In this document: one piece after another, positions 8,318-15,929 of the stretch
How the letters are laid out: every line of letters starts with the position of its first letter
Position numbering within the stretch: position 1 is the stretch's first letter
Assembly (NCBI GenBank): GCA_028279345.1
Contig: JANQNY010000034.1
Location: 1 to 64,000, forward strand
Reading direction: 5' to 3'
Length of the DNA stretch: 64,000 nucleotides
From: Geminicoccaceae bacterium
GTDB taxonomy: Bacteria > Pseudomonadota > Alphaproteobacteria > Geminicoccales > Geminicoccaceae
Program-made: the position numbers and the translations under genes
Notes under the pieces: generated by a model
Databases searched by the model: none
What the model was told of the DNA's origin: nothing
Seen by the model: only the letters and a program-made list of their open reading frames with translations

Positions 8318-9018
8318 GACGATGGCCAGTCGGGCGGGGTGGCGGGTCCCACCGTGACCACGAGGATCGGGCCGACGTCGGTCTCGATGTGCAGGAGCAG
8401 CGCGTAGCCGAAGAGGATCATGCCGGTCATCTCGAGCGATTCCTCGACCAGCGCAATCAGGTGGTACTGCCAGTCTCGATCATAGTGAAAATCATAGACC
8501 CCGGCTGCGGTCTCGACCCCCAGTGCCCCGCTGACGAAGACGCAGCCGCCGAGGAACATCATCATCGCGACTGACCGCCGCAATCGCTTGAGAAACGGCA
8601 GGAAAAGAAGAAAAACAGCGATACTTACCGCAGCGCCGATCGGCGTCCAGCTGAAATGCAAGAGTGGGTGCGTGATCAGCAACTCGCGCATTATGGGCAC
8701 CGTTTTTTCGTGGAGCTGCGCCGCTTCGTCGAAAGCTAGAAAGAAAAACAATAGGCAAAGCGCCAGCCAATATTTGTTGAGTGCATCACGTTGAGTGCGG
8801 CCGCTCAGATAAATGATAAGCAGTAAGAAAATATTCAGCATAATTAGCAAGAAATTGAAGAGCGTTGGTAGGCTAGCTTCTGTATCGTGCAAAAAGCGCC
8901 GAAAGACGAAGAATAGAGCTTGGTTCGGCAAGCTCTCGGCGAGGAGAATGGCGATCAGCGCGAGGCCGGCGAGAAGAACGACGCCGCCGACCGCCCCCCG
9001 GACATAAGCGCGCCGCAA
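8314..9018 (-). CDS. Multi-pass membrane protein with D-E-x-x-x-L-H-E motif, copy 1
   Basis: 234 aa, about six membrane helices, starting at a TTG with no convincing ribosome site; the start is uncertain. Key residues: AFDEAAQLHEKTVPI near residue 105 and ALVEESLEMTG near residue 200, arranged like those of the downstream gene, so the pair look like diverged tandem duplicates. Base composition around 8600-8900 is visibly richer in A/T than the neighbours. First gene of a two-gene reverse operon. Function unknown; similar uncharacterised bacterial membrane proteins with D-E-A-x-x-L-H-E are known to me only as hypothetical proteins. Confidence 0.72.
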   Translation of the reverse strand: MRRAYVRGAVGGVVLLAGLALIAILLAESLPNQALFFVFRRFLHDTEASLPTLFNFLLIMLNIFLLLIIYLSGRTQRDALNKYWLALCLLFFFLAFDEAAQLHEKTVPIMRELLITHPLLHFSWTPIGAAVSIAVFLLFLPFLKRLRRSVAMMMFLGGCVFVSGALGVETAAGVYDFHYDRDWQYHLIALVEESLEMTGMILFGYALLLHIETDVGPILVVTVGPATPPDWPSS

Positions 9019-9422
9019 GATTAGCAGACGACGGCGCCGCGGCGGGGCCTCGGCATGTCCAGCGTTCCTGCGCTCGCTGCTTGTTGATCCGCGCCTCTGC
9101 AGATCGCCGGCTGTGCGACATTCATCGGCACGAACGTGTTCGGCTATCTTGGGTAACCTTGCTTGTTATGGCCCTGACGGACGGGCGGTTGGCGTTCAAG
9201 CCGTTGTGCCCGAACGCTGGTTCTCCATCAGATACTAAGCAAACGTACACCAATGTCGACTCTTCTACCGGAAATAGTGCGCCGATGTCCACTCTTCCAC
9301 CATCAATGACGTGTCGCCAGCTTGCGCCGGGTTGGCGTCCGATGCGCCGGCCTACTTCACATCGCGATTTCGACGCGTTGCCACCTGGTCGGCGGCTTGG
9401 TGACTGCGATGGGCCGAGACTA
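9019..9422. other. Noncoding region upstream of the membrane-protein pair
   Basis: About 400 bases without a supportable gene; frames are short and lack ribosome sites. It must hold the promoter of the reverse-strand pair and perhaps relics of older sequence, but I recognise no element in it. Confidence 0.4.
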
Positions 9423-9480
9423 GCAGGCTGCTGCTGAAGTCGCGCCAGCCAGCTCAAGCGCGACTTCAGCACCAGCCTGC
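9423..9480. repeat. Long inverted repeat (23-bp arms, 12-nt loop)
   Basis: Arms at 9423-9445 and 9458-9480 are complementary at 22 of 23 positions, beginning GCAGGCTG and reaching GTCGCGC at the loop. A T-run follows at 9487-9491, so a forward transcript could terminate here, yet no forward gene precedes it. It may instead be a miniature element or abutting ends of a lost insertion sequence. Confidence 0.85.
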
Positions 9481-9545
9481 CAGGCCTTTTTCATTCGCAC
9501 CCAATAACCCTTTGCTTGTGGCCGAGACCGGCTCACAAATGAAGA

Positions 9546-10178
9546 ATGCAGGTTGAAACGCTCATGGCCTTCCTCGTCGCTGCCGCGGTTTTCGCCTATC
9601 TGCCGGGACCGGCGATGCTCTACGCGACGGCGCGGACGCTCGCCCACGGCCGTCGCGGCGGCTTCATGGCGGCGCTCGGCATTCACCTTGGCGGCTACGT
9701 GCACGTCGCCGGCGCGGCGCTCGGTCTCGCGGCTCTCTTCCAGTGGGTGCCCGAGGCCTACCTCGTCATGAAGCTCGTCGGTGCGGGCTACCTGGTCTGG
9801 CTCGGCCTCGAGCTCATCATCCGTCGCGGCGATGCGCTTGGCCCAAGCGCGCCGCCAGCGAGAGCCGGTAGGCGTGTCTTTGCCCAAAGCGTGCTGGTCG
9901 AGGTGCTGAACCCCAAGACGGCCGTCTTCTTCGTCGCTTTCCTCCCGCAATTCGCCGACCCGACCGCAGCGCTGCCGATGTGGGCTCAGCTTCTGGTGCT
10001 CGGCACGATCGTGAACCTCATGTTCTCGAGCGCTGACCTGCTGTGCGTCTTGGGCGCCGGAGCGGTCGCCGATCGGGTCCGCCGCTCGCCGCGCATCGTG
10101 ATGTGGGCCCGCCGCGCCGGCGGGACGCTGCTGGTGGGGCTCGGCGCCAAGCTGGCGCTCGACCGCTCGGGGCCCTGA
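9546..10178 (+). CDS. LysE/RhtB family amino-acid exporter
   Basis: 210 aa membrane protein with six hydrophobic segments. The N-terminal helix ends in YLPGPAMLYATARTLAHGRRGG, the signature of LysE/RhtB exporters (PGP followed by a polar G-R-x-x-G loop), and the middle has LVGAGYLVWLG and the conserved NPKTAVFFVAFLPQF. Such proteins export amino acids or derivatives (homoserine, threonine, lysine) by proton antiport. Substrate cannot be assigned. ATG at 9546 gives the usual length. Monocistronic by its surroundings. Confidence 0.93.
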   Translation: MQVETLMAFLVAAAVFAYLPGPAMLYATARTLAHGRRGGFMAALGIHLGGYVHVAGAALGLAALFQWVPEAYLVMKLVGAGYLVWLGLELIIRRGDALGPSAPPARAGRRVFAQSVLVEVLNPKTAVFFVAFLPQFADPTAALPMWAQLLVLGTIVNLMFSSADLLCVLGAGAVADRVRRSPRIVMWARRAGGTLLVGLGAKLALDRSGP

Positions 10179-10236
10179 GCACGCACGGCTTCGCACCGAC
10201 ATCACTGCGTCGTGACTTTAGGGCACGCGCGCCGAA

Positions 10237-10608
10237 GTGAAGATGAAGTGCTGTTCGGAGGGTTACGCGTTGCGCGGTGTTGAAACGATCGTCACGGGTT
10301 TGGCCGCGGTGGGCGCGCTTCTGGCGGCTTCGTGCTGTGTGCTGCCTCTTGCCCTGACGCTCGTCGGGGTCGGTGGTTCCTGGCTTGTCGTCCTCGCGCC
10401 GTTCACCGTTCATCGCGAGCTGATCTTGGCGATTGTCGCAATTGTAGTGGGCGCGCTCTGGTGGCACTTGCGCCGCCCTGCGCGCAGAACGGCCGTGCGG
10501 ATGACGCTCACCTCGATTGCGACCCTGGCGCTCGGCCTCGCGCTTACGCGCAGTTATTGGGAAGCGGCGACGATGCAGGTCCTGTGGAGCGCTTGGCGGC
10601 ATGGCTGA
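10237..10608 (+). CDS. MerT-like mercuric/heavy-metal membrane transport protein
   Basis: About 121-123 aa (GTG 10237 or ATG 10243) with three to four membrane helices. The first helix contains the vicinal cysteine pair in AASCCVLPLALTLVGVGGSW, the MerT hallmark that carries Hg(II) across the membrane; an additional CC pair occurs at the very N-terminus (KMKCCSEG). Unlike classical MerT the cytoplasmic loop shows no second cysteine pair. No merA, merP or merR is nearby. The next gene overlaps by eight bases and encodes a cysteine-rich partner, so the two form a small metal-related unit. Confidence 0.78.
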   Translation: MKMKCCSEGYALRGVETIVTGLAAVGALLAASCCVLPLALTLVGVGGSWLVVLAPFTVHRELILAIVAIVVGALWWHLRRPARRTAVRMTLTSIATLALGLALTRSYWEAATMQVLWSAWRHG

Positions 10609-10822
10609 CGACGACCGGGTCATGGCACAGCGCTCACGCATCACCTGTCCTTTCTGTGGGCATTCAGCTTTCGAGACGATGCCCACAAATGCCTGCATCT
10701 GGTTCTACGATTGTCGTGGCTGCGGGCGCCTGCTTCGGCCGAAGCCGGGCGATTGCTGCGTCTTCTGTTCGTACGGCAGCGTGGCGTGTCCGCCCGTGCA
10801 GGAAGGCGGCTGTTGCGGCTGA
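10601..10822 (+). CDS. Small zinc-ribbon protein with GDCCVFCSYG motif
   Basis: 73 aa with nine cysteines: an N-terminal CPFCG knuckle, YDCRGCG, then GDCCVFCSYGSVACPP and a terminal CCG. I know this protein type as an uncharacterised companion of MerT-like transporters and mercury-resistance genes; a role in metal binding or delivery is a reasonable inference, not shown. The start ATG at 10601 lies inside the last codons of the MerT-like gene (8-base overlap), implying coupled translation. Earlier in-frame starts lie wholly inside that gene. Confidence 0.8.
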   Translation: MADDDRVMAQRSRITCPFCGHSAFETMPTNACIWFYDCRGCGRLLRPKPGDCCVFCSYGSVACPPVQEGGCCG

Positions 10823-10914
10823 GTATCGCCGGGCTTGCCGCTCGCGGCGCAATGCGTCAGGAGAGCGTGCCGTCACCACCGACACGTGGCGACGCCCCTG
10901 CCTAGGAAGCCGCC

Positions 10915-11637
10915 ATGCCCCGCCAAGACCGCGCGCCCGACGCGCTCCGTGCCGTCACCCTCGAGCCCGACGTTGCTCGCCACGCCGAGGGCTCCTGCCT
11001 CATTAAGTTCGGCGACACGCACGTGCTCTGCACCGCCAGCATCGAGGAGCGCGTGCCGCCCTTCTTGCGGAACTCTGGGAAGGGCTGGGTGACGGCCGAA
11101 TATGGCATGCTGCCGCGGTCAACCCACACGCGGAGCGCGCGTGAGGCCGCCCGCGGCAAGCAGAGTGGTCGTACCCAGGAGATCCAGCGGCTCGTCGGCC
11201 GTTCGCTGCGCGCCGTGACCGACCTGCCGGGCCTTGGCGAGCGGCAGATCGTCGTCGATTGCGACGTGCTGCAGGCCGACGGCGGCACGCGCACCGCCTC
11301 GATCACCGGCGCTTATGTCGCGCTACACCGAGCACTCGCGCGTCTCGTTGCGGCGGGCGAGTTGCCGCGCGTGCCGCTGCTCGAGCCGGTCGCGGCCGTC
11401 TCCTGCGGTCTGGTCGAGGATCAGTGCCTGCTCGATCTCGACTACGCGGAGGATTCGTCAGCCCAAGCGGACGCCAATTTCGTGCTCACCGCATCGGGGA
11501 AGGTCGTGGAGATGCAGGTGACCGCCGAGGACGTACCGCTCGCGCCCGCGGTCATCGACGCCCTAATGTCGTTGGCGGTGCGCGGCACGCGCGAGCTGGC
11601 GAAGCTGCAGGTACAGGCCATCGGTCAGACCGTATGA
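10915..11637 (+). CDS. rph: Ribonuclease PH
   Basis: 240 aa phosphorolytic 3'-5' exoribonuclease that trims tRNA 3' ends. Family landmarks: N-terminal [42 protein letters not shown], the [17 protein letters not shown] segment with RNA- and phosphate-binding arginines, [10 protein letters not shown], and [19 protein letters not shown] with the metal-binding aspartates. Full length, with ATG start. Its TGA overlaps the rdgB ATG (ATGA), the classical rph-rdgB pairing in alphaproteobacteria. The heat-shock repressor hrcA often precedes it but is absent here. Confidence 0.97.
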   Translation: MPRQDRAPDALRAVTLEPDVARHAEGSCLIKFGDTHVLCTASIEERVPPFLRNSGKGWVTAEYGMLPRSTHTRSAREAARGKQSGRTQEIQRLVGRSLRAVTDLPGLGERQIVVDCDVLQADGGTRTASITGAYVALHRALARLVAAGELPRVPLLEPVAAVSCGLVEDQCLLDLDYAEDSSAQADANFVLTASGKVVEMQVTAEDVPLAPAVIDALMSLAVRGTRELAKLQVQAIGQTV

Positions 11638-12257
11638 CGGGAAGGCCCTTCAGCGATGAACGCCTGCTCGTCGCCACCCACAACCCCGGCAAGGTGCGCG
11701 AGTTCCAGCGCCTCTTGGCGCCGACCGGCCTCGTCCTCGACGGCATGGACGGCTTGCCCGAGCCCGACGAGACCGGCATCACGTTCCTCGACAATGCCCG
11801 GCTCAAGGCGCAGGCGGCGGTGGCGCTGACTGGTCGGCCGGCGCTCGCCGACGACAGCGGGCTGGAGGTGCCCGGTCTGGATGGCGCGCCCGGCGTGTTG
11901 AGCGCACGCTGGGCCGGTCCCGACAGGGACTTCCGCGTGGCGATGCAGCGGGTGCACGACGAGCTGGCCGAGCGCTTCGGCAGCTTCGAAGCCGCCGACC
12001 GTCGCTGCGCCTTTCGTGCCGTCCTCGTGCTCGCCTGGCCCGACGGCCATGAGGAGGTCGCCGACGGCACCCTCGAAGGCACCGTCGTCTGGCCGCCCCG
12101 CGGCGCGCACGGTTTCGGCTACGACCCGATGGTCCAGCCCCTCCGCGACGAGCGCACCTGCGCCGAACTCCAGCCCGACGCCAAGGCTGCGATCAGCCAC
12201 CGGGGGCGGGCGGTGCGTGCGCTCATCGCGCGGATCGGGCTCAGTGCGTCGGCCTAG
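11634..12257 (+). CDS. rdgB: XTP/dITP diphosphatase (RdgB/HAM1 family)
   Basis: 207 aa house-cleaning pyrophosphatase that hydrolyses dITP, XTP and ITP to the monophosphates. Motifs: [12 protein letters not shown] at the N-terminus (nucleotide binding), [12 protein letters not shown], the central LADDSGLEV with catalytic/metal Asp residues, [11 protein letters not shown], and GFGYDPMV and SHRGRA near the C-terminus. Start ATG overlaps the rph stop by four bases. The gene hemW, which commonly follows in this order, is not here; instead a 227-base gap without recognisable content leads to the YdeI gene. Confidence 0.97.
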   Translation: MTGRPFSDERLLVATHNPGKVREFQRLLAPTGLVLDGMDGLPEPDETGITFLDNARLKAQAAVALTGRPALADDSGLEVPGLDGAPGVLSARWAGPDRDFRVAMQRVHDELAERFGSFEAADRRCAFRAVLVLAWPDGHEEVADGTLEGTVVWPPRGAHGFGYDPMVQPLRDERTCAELQPDAKAAISHRGRAVRALIARIGLSASA

Positions 12258-12484
12258 CTAGGCGACGGGCGTCTTTGCGTCACGGCTGGGCCGCCGGCCG
12301 ACGCCGCGTGTATGGGCGGCCATCGGTTCCGCGGACAGCGGTCGGCAAGCTTCGGATGCGCAGCCGCGACGACCAGACGACAGCGTCGAGCCCTTTGCGG
12401 GCGGCTGCGCCTCACTGTGGAAAATGACATGCTCTCGTGCGTGCGAGCGACCATGGGGCGCCAACTTGGTGAGCGAAGACCGTG

Positions 12485-13105
12485 ATGATTACTGAGATCG
12501 AGGATTACTTCACGAAAGGATGCGGACGCTGTGAACGCTTTGACACGCCGCGTTGCTCCACCCGGAAATGGGCTGTTGGACTGCGCGAACTTCGCCGAAT
12601 CTGTCTCGAAGCCCAGCTCGCCGAAACAGTGAAGTGGGCGCATCCGTGCTACACACATGCAGGTCGCAATATCGCAATCATCGGTGCCTTTCGCGGCGAT
12701 TTTCGCATCAGTTTCTTCAACGCAGCGCTGATGAAGGACCCCGAAGGCGTGCTTGAGAGGCAGGGGCCAAATGCGCGACACCCCGACATGATCCGCTTCG
12801 GCGAGAATGCGCAGGTAAAGGCGATGGAGCCGATCATCGTATCCTATCTGAAGGAATCGATGAGCTATGCTGAAGCAGGTGTCAGACCGCCGAAGGACGA
12901 CCGTGAGATCGAACTGCCCGATGAGTTGGTTGATGCACTGGACGCCGACCTTGACCTTGCGGAGGCGTTTCACAGTCTGACGCCCGGGCGGCGGAAGAGC
13001 TACGTCATCAACTTGAAGTCGGCGAAGAAGGCCGAAACGCGGATTTCACGCATAGTCAGGTTCCGCAGTCACATCTTGGCAGGCAAGGGCGCGACTGAGC
13101 GGTGA
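12485..13105 (+). CDS. YdeI/YdhG family protein (DUF1801 domain)
   Basis: About 206 aa (ATG 12485, GTG 12482 also possible). The N-terminal half is a YdhG-like DUF1801 domain with the conserved VKWAHPCYTHAGRNIAIIGAF and the FRISFFNAALMKDPEGVL core; the C-terminal half has the YdeI pattern LTPGRRKSYVINLKSAKKAETRISRI, with the G-R-R/K...I..AK....R.RI signature. The family is annotated as OmpD-associated/stress-related but has no proven activity. Codon use and base composition are somewhat less GC-rich than rdgB. Probably monocistronic. Confidence 0.9.
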   Translation: MITEIEDYFTKGCGRCERFDTPRCSTRKWAVGLRELRRICLEAQLAETVKWAHPCYTHAGRNIAIIGAFRGDFRISFFNAALMKDPEGVLERQGPNARHPDMIRFGENAQVKAMEPIIVSYLKESMSYAEAGVRPPKDDREIELPDELVDALDADLDLAEAFHSLTPGRRKSYVINLKSAKKAETRISRIVRFRSHILAGKGATER

Positions 13106-13182
13106 GTAGAGCTGTTGAACGTCTACTTGGTCCGTATAGCAGGCACCCACCAACCGCCGCTGGTTGTGGTTGCCGCACCGCT

Positions 13183-13611
13183 TCACCGCCCAGTCGACGC
13201 TGGCATGCCCTGGCAGACCTCCAGACCGTCGGGTATGGCGAGCCAGTCGGGTTTCGAGCGGGCGTAGACGAAGCGCTCGAGCCGATACCAGAAGGCGGGC
13301 TCGTCGAAGGTGCCGCCGGCGATGCCCTGGAAGTCTGGCAGGAATTCTAGGGTCCAGCCGACCGTCGTCCCGCAGTTCGGGCAGAAGGCGCTCTCGATCC
13401 AGCGACCGGCGTCAGAGACCAGGCGATACGACTTCAGCTTGCCCCGCGTGAAGCTGACAGCGTGCTTGTCGAAGTAGACGGAAATGCCGAGCGCGCTCCC
13501 GGTGCGCTTCTGGCACCAGCGGCAGGCGCAGGCGCTCACGCGCCGAGGGGCGCCTACGGTCCGATAGCGCAGCGCGTCGCAGACACATCCGCCGACGTGG
13601 ACGTCGGTCAT
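13183..13611 (-). CDS. GFA (glutathione-dependent formaldehyde-activating)/CENP-V family protein
   Basis: 142 aa from ATG 13611. Zinc-ligand pattern of the GFA fold is intact: GGCVCDALRY near the N-terminus, then CACRWCQKRTGSALG and FCPNCGTTVGW. The best-known member, Gfa, was proposed to speed formation of S-hydroxymethylglutathione, but most members of the family are uncharacterised. It stands alone on the reverse strand; the preceding gene on that strand ends at 13676 and a hairpin lies between them. Confidence 0.92.
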   Translation of the reverse strand: MTDVHVGGCVCDALRYRTVGAPRRVSACACRWCQKRTGSALGISVYFDKHAVSFTRGKLKSYRLVSDAGRWIESAFCPNCGTTVGWTLEFLPDFQGIAGGTFDEPAFWYRLERFVYARSKPDWLAIPDGLEVCQGMPASTGR

Positions 13612-13631
13612 CGATCGTCCACGCACACCAG

Positions 13632-13660
13632 GCGCGTTCGGCCGCCGCGGCCGGACGCGC
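13632..13660 (-). terminator. Strong hairpin downstream of the lipoprotein gene
   Basis: 13-bp arms (13632-13644 and 13648-13660) with a 3-nt loop and one G-T type mismatch, lying 15 bases past the reverse-strand gene ending at 13676. Very stable, but without a U-run, so intrinsic termination is uncertain; it may act as an mRNA 3' stabiliser. Confidence 0.45.
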
Positions 13661-13675
13661 TTCGGTGTTGGTTGG

Positions 13676-14260
13676 TCAGCCGGTGGTCTCGCGGATGACG
13701 ATGGCGACCGCTTCGCTGATCGTCAGGTTCACCCGATCGCCCGGCTGGAGCTGAGCGGCGAAGTCGCGCATCGCCGGGTCTTCGACGATCACGCTGTCGG
13801 TGAAGCCCTCGGGCGTCGTGTAGGTCGCAAGGCCCGTGACCGGGTCGTACGAGACGAGCTCGACCGTGGTCTGGACCTCGGACGCCATGGCCACGCCGGG
13901 CCTGGCACCTTCCGGCGCGCGCTCGACGGCGACGACGGCGTCGTCCTGCGCGTCCTGGCCGGCGCTCGCCATCGACGCGACCACGCTCTCGACGTAGACG
14001 GCTTCGACCCGGTCACCAACCTCGATCTGGTCGAAGTTGCGGACTTCCGGACCCGCATCGACGGTCAGGTAACGGCCGTCTTCGGTGCGCAGCATCACCT
14101 CGCGGCGCTCCTGATTGACCGCCTCGACCGTCGCGGAGGCTGTGACCCCACGCTCGGTCGCGACTGTCTCCACCATGTCACGTGGCGTATCAGTCGTAGC
14201 GCAGGCCGCGAGCGCGGCTACGGCAAAGAAACTCGTCAGGGCTCCCGCCAGTCGGGTCAT
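13676..14260 (-). CDS. Uncharacterised lipoprotein with two similar beta-rich halves
   Basis: 194 aa from ATG 14260, which has a clean GGAGG seven bases upstream. Signal peptide ends in a lipobox (AALAAC) with the modified cysteine near residue 20. The mature part seems to contain two related segments: SATVEAVNQERREVMLRTEDGRYL...GDRVEAVYVESV and ELVSYDPVTGLATYTTPEGF...GDRVNLTISEAVAI, each a small beta motif ending in a G-D-R-V strand, resembling OB-like or DUF-type periplasmic domains. A low-complexity Ala/Asp/Glu linker joins them. Function unknown. Likely anchored in the outer membrane (no Asp at +2). Confidence 0.82.
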   Translation of the reverse strand: MTRLAGALTSFFAVAALAACATTDTPRDMVETVATERGVTASATVEAVNQERREVMLRTEDGRYLTVDAGPEVRNFDQIEVGDRVEAVYVESVVASMASAGQDAQDDAVVAVERAPEGARPGVAMASEVQTTVELVSYDPVTGLATYTTPEGFTDSVIVEDPAMRDFAAQLQPGDRVNLTISEAVAIVIRETTG

Positions 14261-14362
14261 CGTCAATCCTCCCAAATACAGCCAAGAGTTTGGTGGGCGG
14301 GCGGAACCTACGCGTTTCGCTGCCGGCGTCCAGCATGGATTGCAAGCGCCACCCGTCCGTCG

Positions 14363-14773
14363 TCACATCGAGAAGCGGATGGGCTGGGCGCCCTCCCAGA
14401 GGCAGCGCCTGCCGAGTTCGGGAAGCTGGTCGAGGCCCGAGGTAAGCGTGATGAAATGGTTGCCGGCGAGCTGGCCCATTTTGGAGGCGAAGTGCACGCC
14501 GCCATAGGCGAGCAGGATCTCGGTCTCGCTGATGCCGCCGGGGTAGAGGATGATCTGTCCGGGGGCAGGGAAGCTCGTGTGATTCTCGTAGCCGACACCA
14601 AATTGCATGTCGCCCAACGGAATCCAGACCGCTTCGCCGCTCCAGCGAACGTGGACGCAGTCGCTGGCGAATGGCAGGCGACGCTTGAAGGCATCCACGG
14701 TCGCCGGTGCCGCGTCGCTCTCGAAGCGGGCGTCGAACAGGAAGGGGCCGGCCGTTACCTGAAGCTCGCTCAA
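14363..14773 (-). CDS. DUF3830 family protein (cyclophilin-like)
   Basis: 136 aa, start TTG 14773 preceded by AAAGGA six bases upstream, where the family sequence begins. It shows the DUF3830 pattern: TVDAFKRRLPF, RWSGEAVWIPLG, NHTSFPAPGQIILYPGGISETEILLAYG and FASKMGQLAGNHF. The fold is a small cyclophilin-like barrel. DUF3830 genes tend to sit beside hydantoinase, amidase and other cyclic-amide or nitrogen-compound degradation genes, and a hydantoinase lies 1.2 kb away here, but on the other strand. No reaction is known. An upstream in-frame stretch to 15043 is not family sequence. Confidence 0.82.
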   Translation of the reverse strand: MSELQVTAGPFLFDARFESDAAPATVDAFKRRLPFASDCVHVRWSGEAVWIPLGDMQFGVGYENHTSFPAPGQIILYPGGISETEILLAYGGVHFASKMGQLAGNHFITLTSGLDQLPELGRRCLWEGAQPIRFSM

Positions 14774-15114
14774 GTCATGTCCTTTCTGGCCAAAGGGTGT
14801 GCGCACTGGCCGTGGTGCTGTTGCGCTGCTCCGCGGCCGCGTGTCCGCCGAGTAGGCTATCTGAGCGCTCGATTTGCCGGTGGGCAAGGGCCGCTCGGGG
14901 TTCGACAAGGCGTGCAGGAGCGCTGCGGTCGCGGCACTGGTCCGGTTGTGAGCCGAGCGTCTTTCCTCTACGTGCGCTCTGTCCTTCGAGACGACGCCTG
15001 CTTGGTCAGGCAGGTCCTCTGGCACGGAAGTGGACAGCGCCAAGCCACTTCGCTGTGGCTGAGCTGCTCGCCTGCCGCACGGCCGAGCGATCGGGTGGTT
15101 GGCCGGGCAGTGGC

Positions 15115-15501
15115 GTGACGCGCATCACGGGATTTGACTTGCTGGCACAGCTTCTACGCTTCGCTTCGGTTGGCGTCGTCGCGACCGTCGTGCACTTCGC
15201 CGTGGCGCTCAGCCTGCTGCAGCTGGGTGCCGTGGCGCAGCTCGCTAACCTGTTGGGCTTTCTGATCGCGTTCGCCGTCTCGTTCATCGGCCACTATGTC
15301 TGGACGTTTCGTAGCGATGCCGTAGTCACGCAGGCGGTGCTCCGCTTCTTCCTCTTGGCGGCAGGCGCCTATTGCGCGAGCGCCGTCACGTTGTTCGGGC
15401 TTGAGCGGTGGGCGCCCGGCGCCAGCCAGTTGCATTTGATCATGGCCGTCGCCGTCATTCCGGTTACCACCTACGTTGTAAGTCGAAAGTACGTGTTCTA
15501 G
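15115..15501 (+). CDS. GtrA family membrane protein
   Basis: 128 aa with four membrane helices, starting at GTG 15115. The pattern LLRFASVGVVATVVHFAVALSLL, NLLGFLIAFAVSFIGHYVWTFRS and the C-terminal YVVSRKYVF is typical of GtrA, proposed to flip polyprenyl-phosphate-linked sugars (bactoprenol glucoside) across the membrane for cell-surface polysaccharide modification. It normally works with a GtrB glycosyltransferase; only a truncated GtrB-like fragment follows here. The upstream in-frame extension to 14707 is Arg/Ser-rich shadow sequence. Confidence 0.88.
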   Translation: MTRITGFDLLAQLLRFASVGVVATVVHFAVALSLLQLGAVAQLANLLGFLIAFAVSFIGHYVWTFRSDAVVTQAVLRFFLLAAGAYCASAVTLFGLERWAPGASQLHLIMAVAVIPVTTYVVSRKYVF

Positions 15502-15579
15502 GCCACTAGCTGGCGAGTTTTGGCGCCACTTTATCTTGCGTGCGCCATCAAGCTTCGGCGTCTGGGAGTTGTAGTGCTG

Positions 15580-15822
15580 ATGGCCGACAGGGACGGCCTG
15601 TCGCCGGTGAAGCGTGGGATCGCTCACCGACCTGCTGTGCACACGGGCGACCAGGGTGGCTTCCTCGTCTCGATCATCGTGCCTGTCTTCAACGAAGAGG
15701 CGATGATCGACATCTTCCTTGCGCGTCTCCTCCCCGAGTTGGAGCGGGTCCGAACAGCCATGGCCTGCCCACGCCTCACGTTCGATCGTGCGGTGTCGAG
15801 CGCCTGCCGAGCTGGTCAGTAG
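15580..15822 (+). pseudogene. Truncated GtrB/DPM1-like family 2 glycosyltransferase
   Basis: An 80-aa frame whose residues 29-56 read LVSIIVPVFNEEAMIDIF...LLPELERV, the invariant N-terminus of GT2 polyprenyl-phosphate sugar transferases. After LERV the family sequence (nucleotide-binding DDGS and DxD) is absent and unrelated Arg/Ala-rich sequence leads to a stop. So about 15-20 % of the enzyme survives, directly behind its partner gtrA. It is a deletion remnant, not a working transferase. The rest of 15502-15929 holds no other gene. Confidence 0.72.
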
Positions 15823-15929
15823 ACCGCAACGAGCAAACTGCCTTCCGCACGCGCCCGCCTCGAGGATAAGCTCTGCACCCGCAGCGCTGCCGACGTCGGC
15901 AGGCGCCCCCATGTGACCGGAGGCGAGCC

